Origin: Paenibacillus aurantius
GTDB lineage: Bacteria; Bacillota; Bacilli; Paenibacillales; NBRC-103111
Assembly (NCBI RefSeq): GCF_032268605.1
Contig: NZ_CP130318.1
Location: 108,501 to 172,500, forward strand
Direction: 5' to 3'
Length of the DNA stretch: 64,000 nucleotides
Every line of letters starts with the position of its first letter. The stretch's first letter is position 1. A model generated the notes under the pieces. That model saw only the letters and a list, made by a program, of their open reading frames with translations, was not told the DNA's origin and ran no database searches. The position numbers and the translations under genes were made by a program. Of the stretch, positions 7,930 to 16,660 are shown piece after piece.

Positions 7930-9420
7930 TTGGTAGGGATGAGAATTACCGGTTCATCCGGCATGGATATAGACAGCATGGTCAGCCAGATGATGAAGGT
8001 TAAGAGACTGCCTCTTGATAAACTTACCCAGAAGAAACAGACGTTGGAATGGCAGCGCGATGATTATCGGTCCATGAACAAGAGTCTTCTGGATTTTCGA
8101 AATTCGCTGTTCAACATGAAGATGCAATCGAGTTATATGGTGAAAAAAGCCTCCTCCAGCGATACGGGAGTTGTAACAGCTACAGGGACGGCCAATTCCG
8201 GGGATGGTGCCTATACGATTAGGGTAAAAAGCTTGGCGGAAGCCGCTTCTTTAACCTCTGGAGATGTTGTTTCAACAGGAGCCGGTGATGCAGAGGCTAA
8301 GATAATTTCAGCCAACAAGACTTTAAATGTAACCGGAGAAAAAGGTTCAGTATCAATTGAACTGTTACCTGATGATACTATCTCTGCAATAGTAAAAAAA
8401 GTAAATGCTCAATCAAGCGCAACAGGCGTCAAAATGAGCTATGATGCTAATTTGGACCGCTTTTTCTTCTCGTCTACTACAACGGGAACAAACGCCAGAA
8501 TCAAGCTGGACATGGCGGACCCGGCCGATGACACCCTTCAAACCGTCTTTAAACTTCCTTCTACAGCGGTAGACATATCCGGTAAAAATGCCACTGTGGT
8601 GTTCAACGGGGTTCAAGGAGAATACGCGTCCAACACCTTCTCCATTAATGGAATCAGCTTCACCGCGAACCGAGTTCAGTCGGATACCGAACTGGATGTC
8701 CGGGTCACCATCTCTCAGGATGCTGATGCCGTCATTTCCAATATTAAATCCTTTGTGGAGAAATACAACGAGCTGATCGAAACGGTAAATAAGAAAACCT
8801 CTGAAGAACGCTTTAGAGACTTTGCCCCGCTAACCGATGATCAGAGGAAGGAAATGAAGGAAGACGACGTCAAGCGGTGGGAAGAGAAGGCGAAGAGCGG
8901 CTTACTGAAAAACGATTCTATCCTAACTTCAGGTCTAAGCAAATTCCGCCTCACTTTAATGGGTAATGTGACTGGACTTCCTGCCAGTGATGTTGCCTCT
9001 CTTACAGAGATTGGGATTACGACTGGGAGCTACCAAGAGAACGGTAAACTCTATATCGATGAGACCAAGCTACGGAAGGCGCTCACGGATAATCCAGAAC
9101 AGGTCATGAACCTATTCACGGCTAACGATAATAATACCACTACTACAAGTGCTGACGGGATTGCTACACGTTTATACGACGAAGTAACGAACCTGATGAG
9201 CCGGGTTACAGAGAAGGCGGGCTCGCCAGCAAGTCTTTATGACAAGAGTTTCATTAGCAAGGACATTGAAGGTGTCAAAAAAGACATTTCCAAGCTTACC
9301 AGCCGTCTGGCTGATATTGAGAACCGCTACTACCGACAGTTCTCGGCAATGGAAACAGCCATGAACAAAATGAGCGCCCAAAGCTCCTCGCTAATGCAGT
9401 ACTTCTCCCCACAAGGGTAA
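7930..9420 (+). CDS. fliD: flagellar filament cap protein FliD (HAP2)
   Basis: Distal cap that folds flagellin at the filament tip. About 496 residues from the TTG at 7930, chosen because AGAGGAGGG ends six bases upstream; an ATG at 7939 is possible. The N-terminal FliD signature reads RITGSSGMDIDSMVSQMMK and the C-terminal coiled D0 part is near 450-496 (QFSAMETAMNKMSAQ). It heads a fliD-flaG-fliS-fliT block with 15-45 base gaps. Confidence 0.95.
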   Translation: MVGMRITGSSGMDIDSMVSQMMKVKRLPLDKLTQKKQTLEWQRDDYRSMNKSLLDFRNSLFNMKMQSSYMVKKASSSDTGVVTATGTANSGDGAYTIRVKSLAEAASLTSGDVVSTGAGDAEAKIISANKTLNVTGEKGSVSIELLPDDTISAIVKKVNAQSSATGVKMSYDANLDRFFFSSTTTGTNARIKLDMADPADDTLQTVFKLPSTAVDISGKNATVVFNGVQGEYASNTFSINGISFTANRVQSDTELDVRVTISQDADAVISNIKSFVEKYNELIETVNKKTSEERFRDFAPLTDDQRKEMKEDDVKRWEEKAKSGLLKNDSILTSGLSKFRLTLMGNVTGLPASDVASLTEIGITTGSYQENGKLYIDETKLRKALTDNPEQVMNLFTANDNNTTTTSADGIATRLYDEVTNLMSRVTEKAGSPASLYDKSFISKDIEGVKKDISKLTSRLADIENRYYRQFSAMETAMNKMSAQSSSLMQYFSPQG

Positions 9421-9465
9421 AACAAGAGCTTTACCCTATGACACTGATCCTGTGGAGGTTTGCGC

Positions 9466-9855
9466 ATGAATCCAAACATCCCGCGCACGGACGCTGCGAC
9501 GCCGGTTTCCCTTGAGAAGGAATTTACCGGAAGACCCAGCTCCCAAGAGAACGTTATTTCCAACATAGACGCCATCCGCAATACGAAGGAAATCAAGGAA
9601 GCCGAGATCAAGGGCGAGAACGTCCACATCAGTGACGAGCAGCTGATCAAGACGATTGAGAGAGCCCTGAAGGCCGCAGAAGGCCGGATTACGACGCTGG
9701 AATTCTCCGTCCACCAGAAAACCCACCAAATCATGGTGAAGGTGCATGACAAAGAGACCGGAGATATTATCCGGGAAGTGCCGGCGGAGAAGACGCTGGA
9801 TTTTGTATCGAAAATTTGGGAACTAGCCGGACTCATGGTCGATGAACGAAGATAG
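9466..9855 (+). CDS. flaG: FlaG family protein
   Basis: Small flagellar protein (129 residues) linked to filament length control; the B. subtilis counterpart is yvyC. The C-terminal FlaG domain is clear: LEFSVHQKTHQIMVKVHDK then IIREVPAEKTLDF near residues 75-115. The first 60 residues are polar and disordered-looking. TGGAGGT lies 7 bases before the ATG. Its order relative to fliD differs from B. subtilis (fliD first here). Confidence 0.88.
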   Translation: MNPNIPRTDAATPVSLEKEFTGRPSSQENVISNIDAIRNTKEIKEAEIKGENVHISDEQLIKTIERALKAAEGRITTLEFSVHQKTHQIMVKVHDKETGDIIREVPAEKTLDFVSKIWELAGLMVDERR

Positions 9856-9870
9856 TGGAGGGATCACCTG

Positions 9871-10263
9871 ATGAATCAATTGCAGCGCAACCAGTACCTG
9901 AACAACTCCGTCCAAACCGCCAGCCCCCAGCAGCTCCTGATTCTGCTCTATGACGGCGCCATCCGGTTTAACCGCCTGGGCATTGAAGCCATCAAGCAGA
10001 AGAACTACGCGGATGCCAGCACGAACCTGGTGAAGGTGCAGTCCATCATCAGCGAGCTTATCGCCACGTTGGACACGAAGTCCAGCCTTGCTCCTCAGCT
10101 TACCAGCCTGTATGAGTATTTCCTCTTCCTTCTTAGAGAAGCCAACGTAAAGAAAGACACCGCGCCAGCTGAGGAAGTGCTGGGCTATCTGATCGATCTG
10201 AAGGACACGTGGATGCAGGCGGCGAAAGGCGGCCTCGTTCAGGCGGGACTGCAGCATGGATAA
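9871..10263 (+). CDS. fliS: flagellin export chaperone FliS
   Basis: Cytoplasmic chaperone that binds the flagellin C-terminus and keeps it unpolymerised. 130 residues; the family motif QTASPQQLLILLYDGAIRF is at residues about 14-32, and YLIDLKDTWMQA near the C-terminus is typical. It overlaps fliT by 8 bases, indicating translational coupling. Confidence 0.95.
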   Translation: MNQLQRNQYLNNSVQTASPQQLLILLYDGAIRFNRLGIEAIKQKNYADASTNLVKVQSIISELIATLDTKSSLAPQLTSLYEYFLFLLREANVKKDTAPAEEVLGYLIDLKDTWMQAAKGGLVQAGLQHG

Positions 10264-10591
10264 GCATATTTTGGAGCTCGACCGGCTGACGGATGCCATC
10301 ATGGCGAATCTCGCTTCCTGTGAGTACGAGGAGCTGGAAGCGTTTGTCCACAGGCGGGGAGAGCTGATTTCCCTCCTGCTCCAGAAGAACTATTCGGCCG
10401 ACCAGCTAACCCTCTATCATCCGATCATCGCGGGGATTCTGGAGAAGGATACGGCCATCCGGGAGCGGATGAGCCGACTGAAGCAGGAGGCCGAGCAGGG
10501 CATGGCCAAGCTTACCTCCGCCCGTATGCAGAAGAATGCCTATGAATCGGCTTATGCGAGCGATAGCGTTTTTTTCAATCAGAGAAAATAA
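10256..10591 (+). CDS. fliT: FliT-like flagellar chaperone
   Basis: 111-residue, almost fully helical protein overlapping the end of fliS. B. subtilis has FliT, a chaperone for FliD, at this position. There is little sequence signature beyond helical heptads (EELEAFVHRRGELISLLL), so the call rests on size, helicity and position. Confidence 0.75.
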   Translation: MDKHILELDRLTDAIMANLASCEYEELEAFVHRRGELISLLLQKNYSADQLTLYHPIIAGILEKDTAIRERMSRLKQEAEQGMAKLTSARMQKNAYESAYASDSVFFNQRK

Positions 10592-10611
10592 AGGACCCTT
10601 CTCCTATAAGT

Positions 10612-10643
10612 CAATGTCGAACCTTCGGCATTGGCTTGTTTTT
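10612..10643 (+). terminator. intrinsic terminator after fliT
   Basis: CAATGTCGA and TTCGGCATTG form a stem with G-T pairs, followed by GCTTGTTTTT. The left arm also contains the heptamer TGTCGAA by chance or design. Confidence 0.7.
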
Positions 10644-10712
10644 ATGTAAGAAGAAGGGGAGGGACCGTGACTTAAGACCCTGTTAGTCTGTTAGCAACTC
10701 CAGCAGCCAACC

Positions 10713-10742
10713 TGTGGATAATGTGTATAACTTTGTGGATAT
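10713..10742 (-). promoter_or_regulatory. cluster of three DnaA boxes
   Basis: Minus-strand 9-mers spaced 0 and 3 bases apart: TTATCCACA (10713-10721, perfect), TTATACACA (10722-10730, fits TTATNCACA) and ATATCCACA (10734-10742, one mismatch). A fifth related site ATATCCACA is at 11317-11325 on the plus strand. Confidence 0.65.
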
Positions 10743-10799
10743 CCAATGAAAATAAGCTTTCACAGGGAATAAATCCTGTTTAAAAGTTGTTAGTGGATG

Positions 10800-10814
10800 A
10801 ATTTTCGGAAAATT
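10800..10814 (+). promoter_or_regulatory. CodY-type box
   Basis: AATTTTCGGAAAATT matches the CodY consensus AATTTTCWGAAAATT at 14 of 15 positions. It lies 35 bases upstream of the csp -35 element. Confidence 0.6.
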
Positions 10815-10848
10815 ACCGCAGTTTATCAACAGGCGGACTTGGGGAGAA

Positions 10849-10878
10849 TTGACATACGCTTACTTGCAGTGTTATAGT
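10849..10878 (+). promoter_or_regulatory. sigma-A promoter of csp
   Basis: TTGACA (10849-10854), 18-base spacer, TATAGT (10873-10878). It leaves a leader of about 55 bases before the csp start. Confidence 0.75.
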
Positions 10879-10939
10879 CTAGGGGTAATGCCATGTACAT
10901 AGGATGTACATTTATTTGAAGATGAAGGGAATGTTCCAG

Positions 10940-11137
10940 ATGCAAGGTAAAGTTAAATGGTTCAACGCAGAAAAAGGCTACGGTTTCATCGAGACGGAAG
11001 AAGGCGGAGATGTATTCGTACACTTCTCGGCTATCCAAGCAGAAGGCTTCAAATCCCTTGACGAAGGTCAAGAAGTGGAGTTTGACATCGTAGAAGGCGC
11101 ACGCGGTCCTCAAGCTGCAAACGTTGTAAAACTGTAA
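10940..11137 (+). CDS. cold-shock protein (CspA/CspB family)
   Basis: 65-residue single-stranded nucleic acid-binding OB-fold protein. RNP1 (KGYGFIE) and RNP2 (VFVHF) are both intact, and the protein starts [18 protein letters not shown]. The ATG at 10940 fits family starts; AAGGGA lies about 9 bases upstream. Monocistronic between its own promoter and a strong terminator. The paralogue (cspB, C or D) cannot be decided. Confidence 0.95.
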   Translation: MQGKVKWFNAEKGYGFIETEEGGDVFVHFSAIQAEGFKSLDEGQEVEFDIVEGARGPQAANVVKL

Positions 11138-11190
11138 TTATCGGCTGGAGAGCCGATCTTATAAATAAGCAAACGGCTCCTAAGCAGGAA

Positions 11191-11221
11191 CACCCCGGAA
11201 CTCGATTCCGGGGTGTTTTTT
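11191..11221 (+). terminator. strong intrinsic terminator of csp
   Basis: CACCCCGGAA (11191-11200) and TTCCGGGGTG (11206-11215) form a perfect 10-base stem with loop CTCGA, followed by T7. Confidence 0.95.
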
Positions 11222-11406
11222 CTGTGGGGAAGAGGGAGCGAAAAACGCGCTGAAGGAGCAAAACGGGGATAAGCCGCGGTCCTTTGAAATCGCTTACTTC
11301 TCTAACTAGCAAGCAGATATCCACAGGCTAAAAAGGCCGCCGGCCAGCTTGACATCAGGCTGTCACGTATGTTTCAGAATTGTGCGAATTTTCTTGTAAA
11401 TATATT

Positions 11407-11434
11407 TTGAAGTTGTGGGTATATATACTATAAT
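11407..11434 (+). promoter_or_regulatory. promoter of hpf
   Basis: TTGAAG (11407-11412), 16-base spacer, TATAAT (11429-11434). GGGTAT at 11417-11422 resembles a sigma-B -10 element, but no convincing sigma-B -35 was found; B. subtilis hpf (yvyD) is under sigma-B and sigma-H control. Confidence 0.6.
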
Positions 11435-11458
11435 GAAAGGGAAAGGAGGAGTTATACC

Positions 11459-12013
11459 ATGAACTATACCATTCGAGGTGCAAACATCGAAGTAACCGAA
11501 GCGTTGCGAGAGTATGTGCAGAAGAGAATTGGCAGGCTGGAAAGGTATTTTGAAGCTCCCCCGATTGCTGATGTGAATGTAACGTTAAGCGTAACGAAAG
11601 CCGGACACAGTGTAGAGGTGACGATCCCCCTTCCGGGCGTTATGTTGAGGGCCGAGGTGAAGGACGGCGACATGTACGCGTCGATCGACCTGGTCACGGA
11701 GAAGCTGGAGCGGCAGATCCGTAAGCTGAAGACGAAGGCCAACCGCCGGATCCGGCAGGAAAGCGGCATGAGAAGCTTCAAGGAAGAAGATGAGGTAGCC
11801 GCCGCCCTGATGCACGAGGAGGAAGATGACTTCGAGCTCGTCCGCACCAAGCGGTTTAATTTGAAGCCGATGGATGTGGAAGAGGCCATCCTCCAGATGA
11901 ACATGGTGGGCCACAACTTTTTCGTCTTTGCCAACTCGGGCGATTCCGAGCAGGTGAATGTGGTTTACAAGCGCAATGACGGGACATACGGCTTGATCGA
12001 GCCGGCCCGGTAA
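11459..12013 (+). CDS. hpf: long-form ribosome hibernation promoting factor
   Basis: Dimerises 70S ribosomes into inactive 100S particles in stationary phase. 184 residues: N-terminal S30AE domain (about 1-100, starting MNYTIRGANIEVTEALREYV) and C-terminal dimerisation domain (about 125-184, RTKRFNLKPMDVEEAILQM), so it is the long form typical of Firmicutes. AAAGGAGGAG precedes the ATG. Same position as B. subtilis yvyD, between the fliT block and secA. Confidence 0.95.
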   Translation: MNYTIRGANIEVTEALREYVQKRIGRLERYFEAPPIADVNVTLSVTKAGHSVEVTIPLPGVMLRAEVKDGDMYASIDLVTEKLERQIRKLKTKANRRIRQESGMRSFKEEDEVAAALMHEEEDDFELVRTKRFNLKPMDVEEAILQMNMVGHNFFVFANSGDSEQVNVVYKRNDGTYGLIEPAR

Positions 12014-12047
12014 GCAATCCTGCTCTACTCCATCCATTATACAGACG

Positions 12048-12074
12048 CCCGGTCCGAAACGGATCGGGTTTTTT
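12048..12074 (+). terminator. intrinsic terminator of hpf
   Basis: CCCGGTCCG and CGGATCGGG form a 9-base stem (one G-T pair) with loop AAA, followed by TTTTTT. Confidence 0.9.
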
Positions 12075-12108
12075 AGTGCCGAAAAGACGGCGTTTTACGC
12101 AGATTAAG

Positions 12109-12137
12109 TTGCTACCTCCTCTTGAAACTGCTACAAT
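12109..12137 (+). promoter_or_regulatory. possible secA promoter
   Basis: TTGCTA, 17-base spacer, TACAAT. An alternative pair TTGAAA/TATACT lies a few bases downstream with a 15-base spacer. Confidence 0.4.
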
Positions 12138-12281
12138 TTCTCTATACTGCATAAGTCTATGTAAAATAAGAAAGCATACCTTTCTGGATAGATCCTTAGC
12201 CTGCTGGACAGGCAGGGCGCGGACCCGGGCGTGAGCCTAAGGTTCGTTTATCCTTGAAGGATTTGGAAAGGGGTCTAACCC

Positions 12282-14786
12282 ATGCTGGGAATCGTCAAAA
12301 AGATATTCGGTGACTCGAACGAGCGCGATATCAAACGAATGATGAAAACGGTAGAGCGGATCAACGCGATGGAGGCTGATTTCGAGCCTTTGACGGACGA
12401 GCAGTTGAGAGCCAAAACCGATGAATACAAAGAACGCCTGGAGAAGGGCGAAACGCTGGAGGACCTGCTGCCGGAGGCTTTTGCCACGGTAAGGGAAGCG
12501 GCCAAGCGGACGCTCGGGATGCGCCACTTCGATGTGCAGCTGATCGGGGGTATGGTGCTTCACGAAGGAAAAATCGCGGAGATGAAAACCGGGGAAGGAA
12601 AAACGCTCGTCGGAACGCTTCCCGTGTACCTGAATGCCCTCTCGGGCAAGGGCGTCCACCTGGTTACCGTCAACGACTACTTGGCCACCGTCGGCTGGGA
12701 GATGATGGGGAAGGTTTACAACTTCCTCGGGCTTACGGTCGGGCTGAACTTGAACAGCATGGACCATGCCCAGAAGCAGCAGGCTTATGCCTGCGATATC
12801 ACGTACGGAACGAACAACGAGTTCGGGTTCGATTACCTGCGCGACAACATGGTGCTGTACAAGGAACAAATGGTGCAGCGTCCGCTTCACTATGCCATTG
12901 TCGATGAAGTGGACTCCATTCTGGTGGACGAGGCGCGGACTCCGCTCATCATTTCGGGACAAGCCGCCAAGTCGACGGAGCTTTACACGACGGCGGATCG
13001 TTTTGTGAACAAGCTGAAGGACGAAGAGGACTACACGATTGACATCAAGCTCCGTTCGGTTAACCTGACGGAAGCCGGGGTAGCCAAGGCGGAGAAGGCT
13101 TTCGGGATCGAGAACCTGTTTGATCACGCCAATGTGCTCCTGAACCACCATATTACCCAAGCGCTGAAAGCTCATGCGATCATGCGGCGGGACATCGATT
13201 ACGTCGTCCAGGAGGACGAAGTGGTGATCGTGGACGAGTTCACCGGGCGTCTGATGACGGGACGCCGGTACAGCGACGGGCTGCATCAGGCGATCGAGGC
13301 GAAGGAAGGCCTCACGGTGCAAAACGAGAGCATGACGCTTGCGACGATCACCTTCCAGAACTACTTCCGGATGTACCGCAAGCTGGCCGGGATGACCGGT
13401 ACGGCGAAGACCGAGGAAGAGGAGTTCAAGAAGATTTACGGGCTCGACGTCGTCGTGGTGCCGACGAACCGGCCGAACATCCGCAAGGACATGCCGGATG
13501 TCGTCTATAAATCCGAGGGCAGCAAGTTCCGCGCCACCGTCGAAGAGATCGTGAAGCGGCACCAGGTGAATCAGCCGGTGCTGGTCGGTACGGTGTCGAT
13601 CGAGAACTCGGAGAAGCTGTCGGATATGCTGAAGAAGAAAGGCATCAAGCACCAGGTGCTGAACGCGAAGTATCACGCCGAGGAAGCGGAGATCGTCTCC
13701 CGCGCCGGACAGCCGGGAGCCGTTACCATCGCCACCAACATGGCGGGACGCGGAACGGATATTTTGCTGGGCGAAGGGGTTCCGGAGCTCGGAGGCCTGC
13801 ATATTATAGGTACGGAGCGGCATGAAAGCCGCCGGATCGATAACCAGCTGCGCGGCCGCGCCGGACGTCAGGGGGACCCGGGGTCTTCCCAGTTCTACCT
13901 CTCGCTCGAGGATGATCTCATGAAGCGCTTCGGCGCCGAGAACATCATGGGCATGATGGATCGTCTGGGCTTCGAGGAGGACCAGCCGATCGAGAGCCGC
14001 CTCATTACCCGTGCGGTGGAATCCGCCCAGAAGCGGGTGGAGGGCAACAACTTCGACGTGCGGAAGGTCGTTCTCCAGTACGACGACGTCATGAACCAGC
14101 AGCGGAACATCATCTACAAGCAGCGGATGGAAGTGCTCGAATCGGGAGACATCCGCGAGATCGTCCTCAACATGATCAACCCGGTGGTCGAGCGTGCGGT
14201 GGAAGCCCACTGCCCGGACGACCAAATCCCGGAAGAGTGGGAGCTCGAAGAGCTGGCCGCCTACGCGAACAATACGTTCCTGGAGGAAGGCGCGCTGACG
14301 AAGGATACCCTCTGGGGCAAAGAGAAGGAAGAGATCACAGAGTACATCCAGGCCCAGATTCTCGAGAAGTATGAAGCCCGCGAAGAGCAGATCGGACCGG
14401 AGAACATGCGCGAGTTCGAGAAGGTGGTCGTACTCCGCGCCGTGGACAGCAAGTGGATGGACCACATCGATGCGATGGATCAGCTCCGCCAGGGGATTCA
14501 CCTTCGGGCCTACGGCGGTACCGATCCGCTGAGGGAATACCAGTTCGAAGGCTTCGAGATGTTCCAGGAGATGATCAACAGCATCCAGGAGGAAGTCGCC
14601 ACTTACATCATGAAGGCGCAGGTGGAAGTGAACCTGGAGCGCCAAGCGGTAGCGGAAGGACAGGCCGTCGATCCAAGCGGCGAGCCGGCGGAGAAGCGTC
14701 CGGTGAAGCGTGAGGATACGGTGGGCCGCAACGACCTGTGCCCATGCGGAAGCGGCAAGAAGTTCAAGCAGTGCCACGGCAAGTAA
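12282..14786 (+). CDS. secA: preprotein translocase ATPase SecA
   Basis: Motor that drives unfolded preproteins through SecYEG at the membrane. 834 residues. Walker A is MKTGEGKT near residue 100; the DEAD-like motif is [18 protein letters not shown] near 205; helicase motifs [10 protein letters not shown] and [13 protein letters not shown] are near 485-530; and the C-terminal zinc site is [24 protein letters not shown] precedes the ATG. The gene is complete and monocistronic in appearance, followed by prfB. Confidence 0.98.
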   Translation: MLGIVKKIFGDSNERDIKRMMKTVERINAMEADFEPLTDEQLRAKTDEYKERLEKGETLEDLLPEAFATVREAAKRTLGMRHFDVQLIGGMVLHEGKIAEMKTGEGKTLVGTLPVYLNALSGKGVHLVTVNDYLATVGWEMMGKVYNFLGLTVGLNLNSMDHAQKQQAYACDITYGTNNEFGFDYLRDNMVLYKEQMVQRPLHYAIVDEVDSILVDEARTPLIISGQAAKSTELYTTADRFVNKLKDEEDYTIDIKLRSVNLTEAGVAKAEKAFGIENLFDHANVLLNHHITQALKAHAIMRRDIDYVVQEDEVVIVDEFTGRLMTGRRYSDGLHQAIEAKEGLTVQNESMTLATITFQNYFRMYRKLAGMTGTAKTEEEEFKKIYGLDVVVVPTNRPNIRKDMPDVVYKSEGSKFRATVEEIVKRHQVNQPVLVGTVSIENSEKLSDMLKKKGIKHQVLNAKYHAEEAEIVSRAGQPGAVTIATNMAGRGTDILLGEGVPELGGLHIIGTERHESRRIDNQLRGRAGRQGDPGSSQFYLSLEDDLMKRFGAENIMGMMDRLGFEEDQPIESRLITRAVESAQKRVEGNNFDVRKVVLQYDDVMNQQRNIIYKQRMEVLESGDIREIVLNMINPVVERAVEAHCPDDQIPEEWELEELAAYANNTFLEEGALTKDTLWGKEKEEITEYIQAQILEKYEAREEQIGPENMREFEKVVVLRAVDSKWMDHIDAMDQLRQGIHLRAYGGTDPLREYQFEGFEMFQEMINSIQEEVATYIMKAQVEVNLERQAVAEGQAVDPSGEPAEKRPVKREDTVGRNDLCPCGSGKKFKQCHGK

Positions 14787-14866
14787 GAAAGCGAGCTAAG
14801 GCTTGGGAGGAACTATGGGGGTAAACCCCATACCCATCCGGGCCGGCCGACGGAATACAAGAGACG

Positions 14867-14901
14867 GGGGATGGGCCGAGAGACAACGCGGCGGCATCCC
14901 C
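14867..14901 (+). terminator. possible terminator between secA and prfB
   Basis: GGGGATG (14867-14873) and CATCCCC (14895-14901) form a 7-base stem with partial inner pairing, followed by TTCTCCTATCTTT rather than a clean T-run. A second hairpin, ATGGGG/CCCCAT, lies near 14815-14832. Confidence 0.4.
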
Positions 14902-14953
14902 TTCTCCTATCTTTATTCTCAACCCAATCTATTCATGGAGCGTGAAGCATACG

Positions 14954-16073
14954 ATGGAACCGGAAATTAAGCAGGACCTAAGAGAAGTAGCAGGGCGATT
15001 AAATGAACTTAGGGGGTCTCTTTGACTTAGACCTCAAGCTGGAACAAATCGCGGATTACGAAGAGAAGATGTCGGTTCCCGACTTCTGGGACGATAACGA
15101 TTACGCCCAGAAGATCATCGGTGAGCTGAATGCGATCAAGAGCGTCGTCTCCGACTACGAGGAACTGTCGAAGAACTACGAGGACCTCGAAGTGATGCTG
15201 GAGCTGGCCGAAGAGGAAGAAGACGACAGCCTGGTCGAGGAGTTGGTCAACGGAACAGCCGAGCTCGTCAAGAAGCTCGAGGCGTATGAGCTGACGCTGC
15301 TGCTAAGCCAACCGTACGACCGGCTGAACGCGATTCTCGAGCTTCATCCGGGTGCGGGCGGCACGGAGTCGCAGGACTGGGCCGAGATGCTGCTTCGGAT
15401 GTACCGCCGCTGGGCGGAGAAGCGGGGCTTCAAGGTCGAGGTGCTCGATTACCTGCCGGGCGACGAGGCCGGCGTGAAGAGCGTGACGCTTCTCATCAAG
15501 GGGCATAACGCCTACGGCTACCTGAAGACGGAGAAAGGCGTGCACCGGCTGGTGCGCATCTCGCCCTTTGACGCGTCGGGCCGCCGCCATACGTCTTTCG
15601 TCTCCTGCGACGTCGTGCCGGAGATCGAGGAAGACGCGGATATCGAGATCCGGCCGGAGGACCTCAAGGTCGACACCTACCGGTCCTCGGGAGCAGGCGG
15701 CCAGCACATCAACACGACGGACTCGGCCGTGCGGATCACGCACCTTCCGACCGGAATTGTGGTGACGTGCCAGACCGAGCGCTCGCAGATCAAGAACCGC
15801 GAGCGGGCGATGACCCACCTGCGCTCGAAGCTGTACGAGAAGAAGATCGAGGAGCAGGAGAAGCACCTGGCCGAGATCCGCGGCGAGCAGTCCGACATTG
15901 CGTGGGGCAGCCAGATCCGCTCGTACGTGTTCCATCCGTACAGCATGGTGAAAGACCACCGGACGCTGACGGAGACCGGGAACGTCGGCGCGGTGATGGA
16001 CGGGGAGATCGATTTCCTGATCGATGCGTACCTGCGCCATCAGATCCACCGCGAGCCGGGAGAAACGGAGTAA
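14954..16073 (+). CDS. prfB: peptide chain release factor 2, with programmed +1 frameshift
   Basis: RF2 releases peptides at UGA and UAA codons. Translation starts at the ATG at 14954 and meets an in-frame TGA at 15023-15025 after 23 codons; a +1 shift at CTT-TGA-C continues in the frame that runs to 16073, giving about 372 residues. The shift site has the classic form AGGGGG-TCT-CTT-TGAC. Downstream are the tripeptide anticodon-like SPF motif ([15 protein letters not shown]) and the GGQ motif ([16 protein letters not shown]). The 23-codon first frame is lost if only the long frame is annotated. Confidence 0.95.
15011..15026 (+). promoter_or_regulatory. prfB +1 recoding site
   Basis: AGGGGG (15011-15016) acts as an internal Shine-Dalgarno placed 3 bases before CTT (15020-15022) and TGA (15023-15025) followed by C. 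Low RF2 slows termination at this UGA and favours the shift, giving autoregulation. Confidence 0.95.
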
Positions 16074-16576
16074 GTTAAGTAGGCTTTTACGCTTGCCCCC
16101 GTTTTCTTGCCGAGGGGGCGGCGTGCATAGCCCGGTGGGAAGACCGGAGGCCGCGAACGAAAGCGGCGGAGACCTCAGGTGGGCGGCGGACCAGACGAGT
16201 CCCGAGTTCGCGCGGATCCGCCAGGAATGGCGAATCGCCGAAGCACGCGTGAGGGAACGGCTCGAGCCGATGATCCGCAATCCTTCCCGGCTTTCGCCGG
16301 GCAGGTACCAGCGTCTGGGCGGCAGCAGGGGAGCCGGGCAGGAGGACGCCGGGGGCATTTCCCGTTCCAGGGGAATGCCTTTTTTTGTGCGCCGCGAGGA
16401 AAAAAGCGGCAGGCCTAACGCTGGGCGGGGGAAGGTCCCTTCCTCCATGACGGGCCTAACCGATTCCTCTGCGTTCGCTTCTACCCGCTTACGGAAAACC
16501 GCCTTCTTTTTTTATCGGTCGAAGGGGGAATTTCGGCACAAATGGCGAAGTAGAAAAGGTAGGCCCAAAATATAAA
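16074..16576 (+). other. G+C-rich hairpin-rich non-coding stretch before argC
   Basis: No convincing gene in about 500 bases. From 16095 to 16386 there is a series of hairpins: GCCCCC/GGGGGC, CCGGT/ACCGG, GCCGC/GCGGC, GGCGGA/TCCGCC, CCCGGC-TTTC-GCCGGG, then a strong terminator. This could be an untranslated RNA or leader attenuator. It has no T-box core, no B12 box in the right order, and no RNase P, tmRNA or SRP signature. An open frame runs through part of it but has no ribosome site and a low-complexity Arg/Gly/Ser-rich translation. Confidence 0.35.
16354..16386 (+). terminator. intrinsic terminator upstream of argC promoter
   Basis: GGCATTTCCC (16354-16363) and GGGGAATGCC (16370-16379) form a 10-base stem with one T-G pair and loop GTTCCA, followed by T7. 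It ends either prfB read-through or a separate small RNA. Confidence 0.85.
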
Positions 16577-16605
16577 TTGAATTTTTATACTATGGACCGT
16601 ATAAT
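16577..16605 (+). promoter_or_regulatory. argC promoter with overlapping ARG boxes
   Basis: TTGAAT (16577-16582), 17-base spacer, TATAAT (16600-16605). Two ARG-box-like sequences overlap it: ATTGAATTTTTATACT on the -35 element and GTATAATAATACAT on the -10 element, the form bound by the arginine repressor AhrC/ArgR. The A+T-rich island contrasts with the G+C-rich flanks. Confidence 0.65.
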
Positions 16606-16660
16606 AATACATATCATTTTTAAGGGACGTTGGTTTCTGTCTTAGAAGGAGGACTCATCC

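Larger units (their letters stand above)
10592..10939 (+). other. 348-base regulatory gap between fliT and csp
   Basis: No gene. It holds the fliT terminator, three same-strand DnaA-type boxes, an inverted repeat ACAGG-N8-CCTGT near 10762-10779, a CodY-type box, a fourth DnaA-like 9-mer on the other strand (TTATCAACA, 10823-10831) and a strong vegetative promoter for csp. Confidence 0.7.

Noticed and set aside
12237..14777. 846-codon minus-strand frame
   Set aside because: Antisense shadow of secA.
16095..16386. Possible T-box or cobalamin riboswitch upstream of argC
   Set aside because: A GGTACC near 16310 and GGAGACCT near 16172 loosely resemble parts of the T-box core and B12 box, but the highly conserved full cores and their order are absent.
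16024..16575. 183-codon open frame after prfB
   Set aside because: No ribosome site, begins inside prfB, low-complexity translation and crosses a strong terminator.
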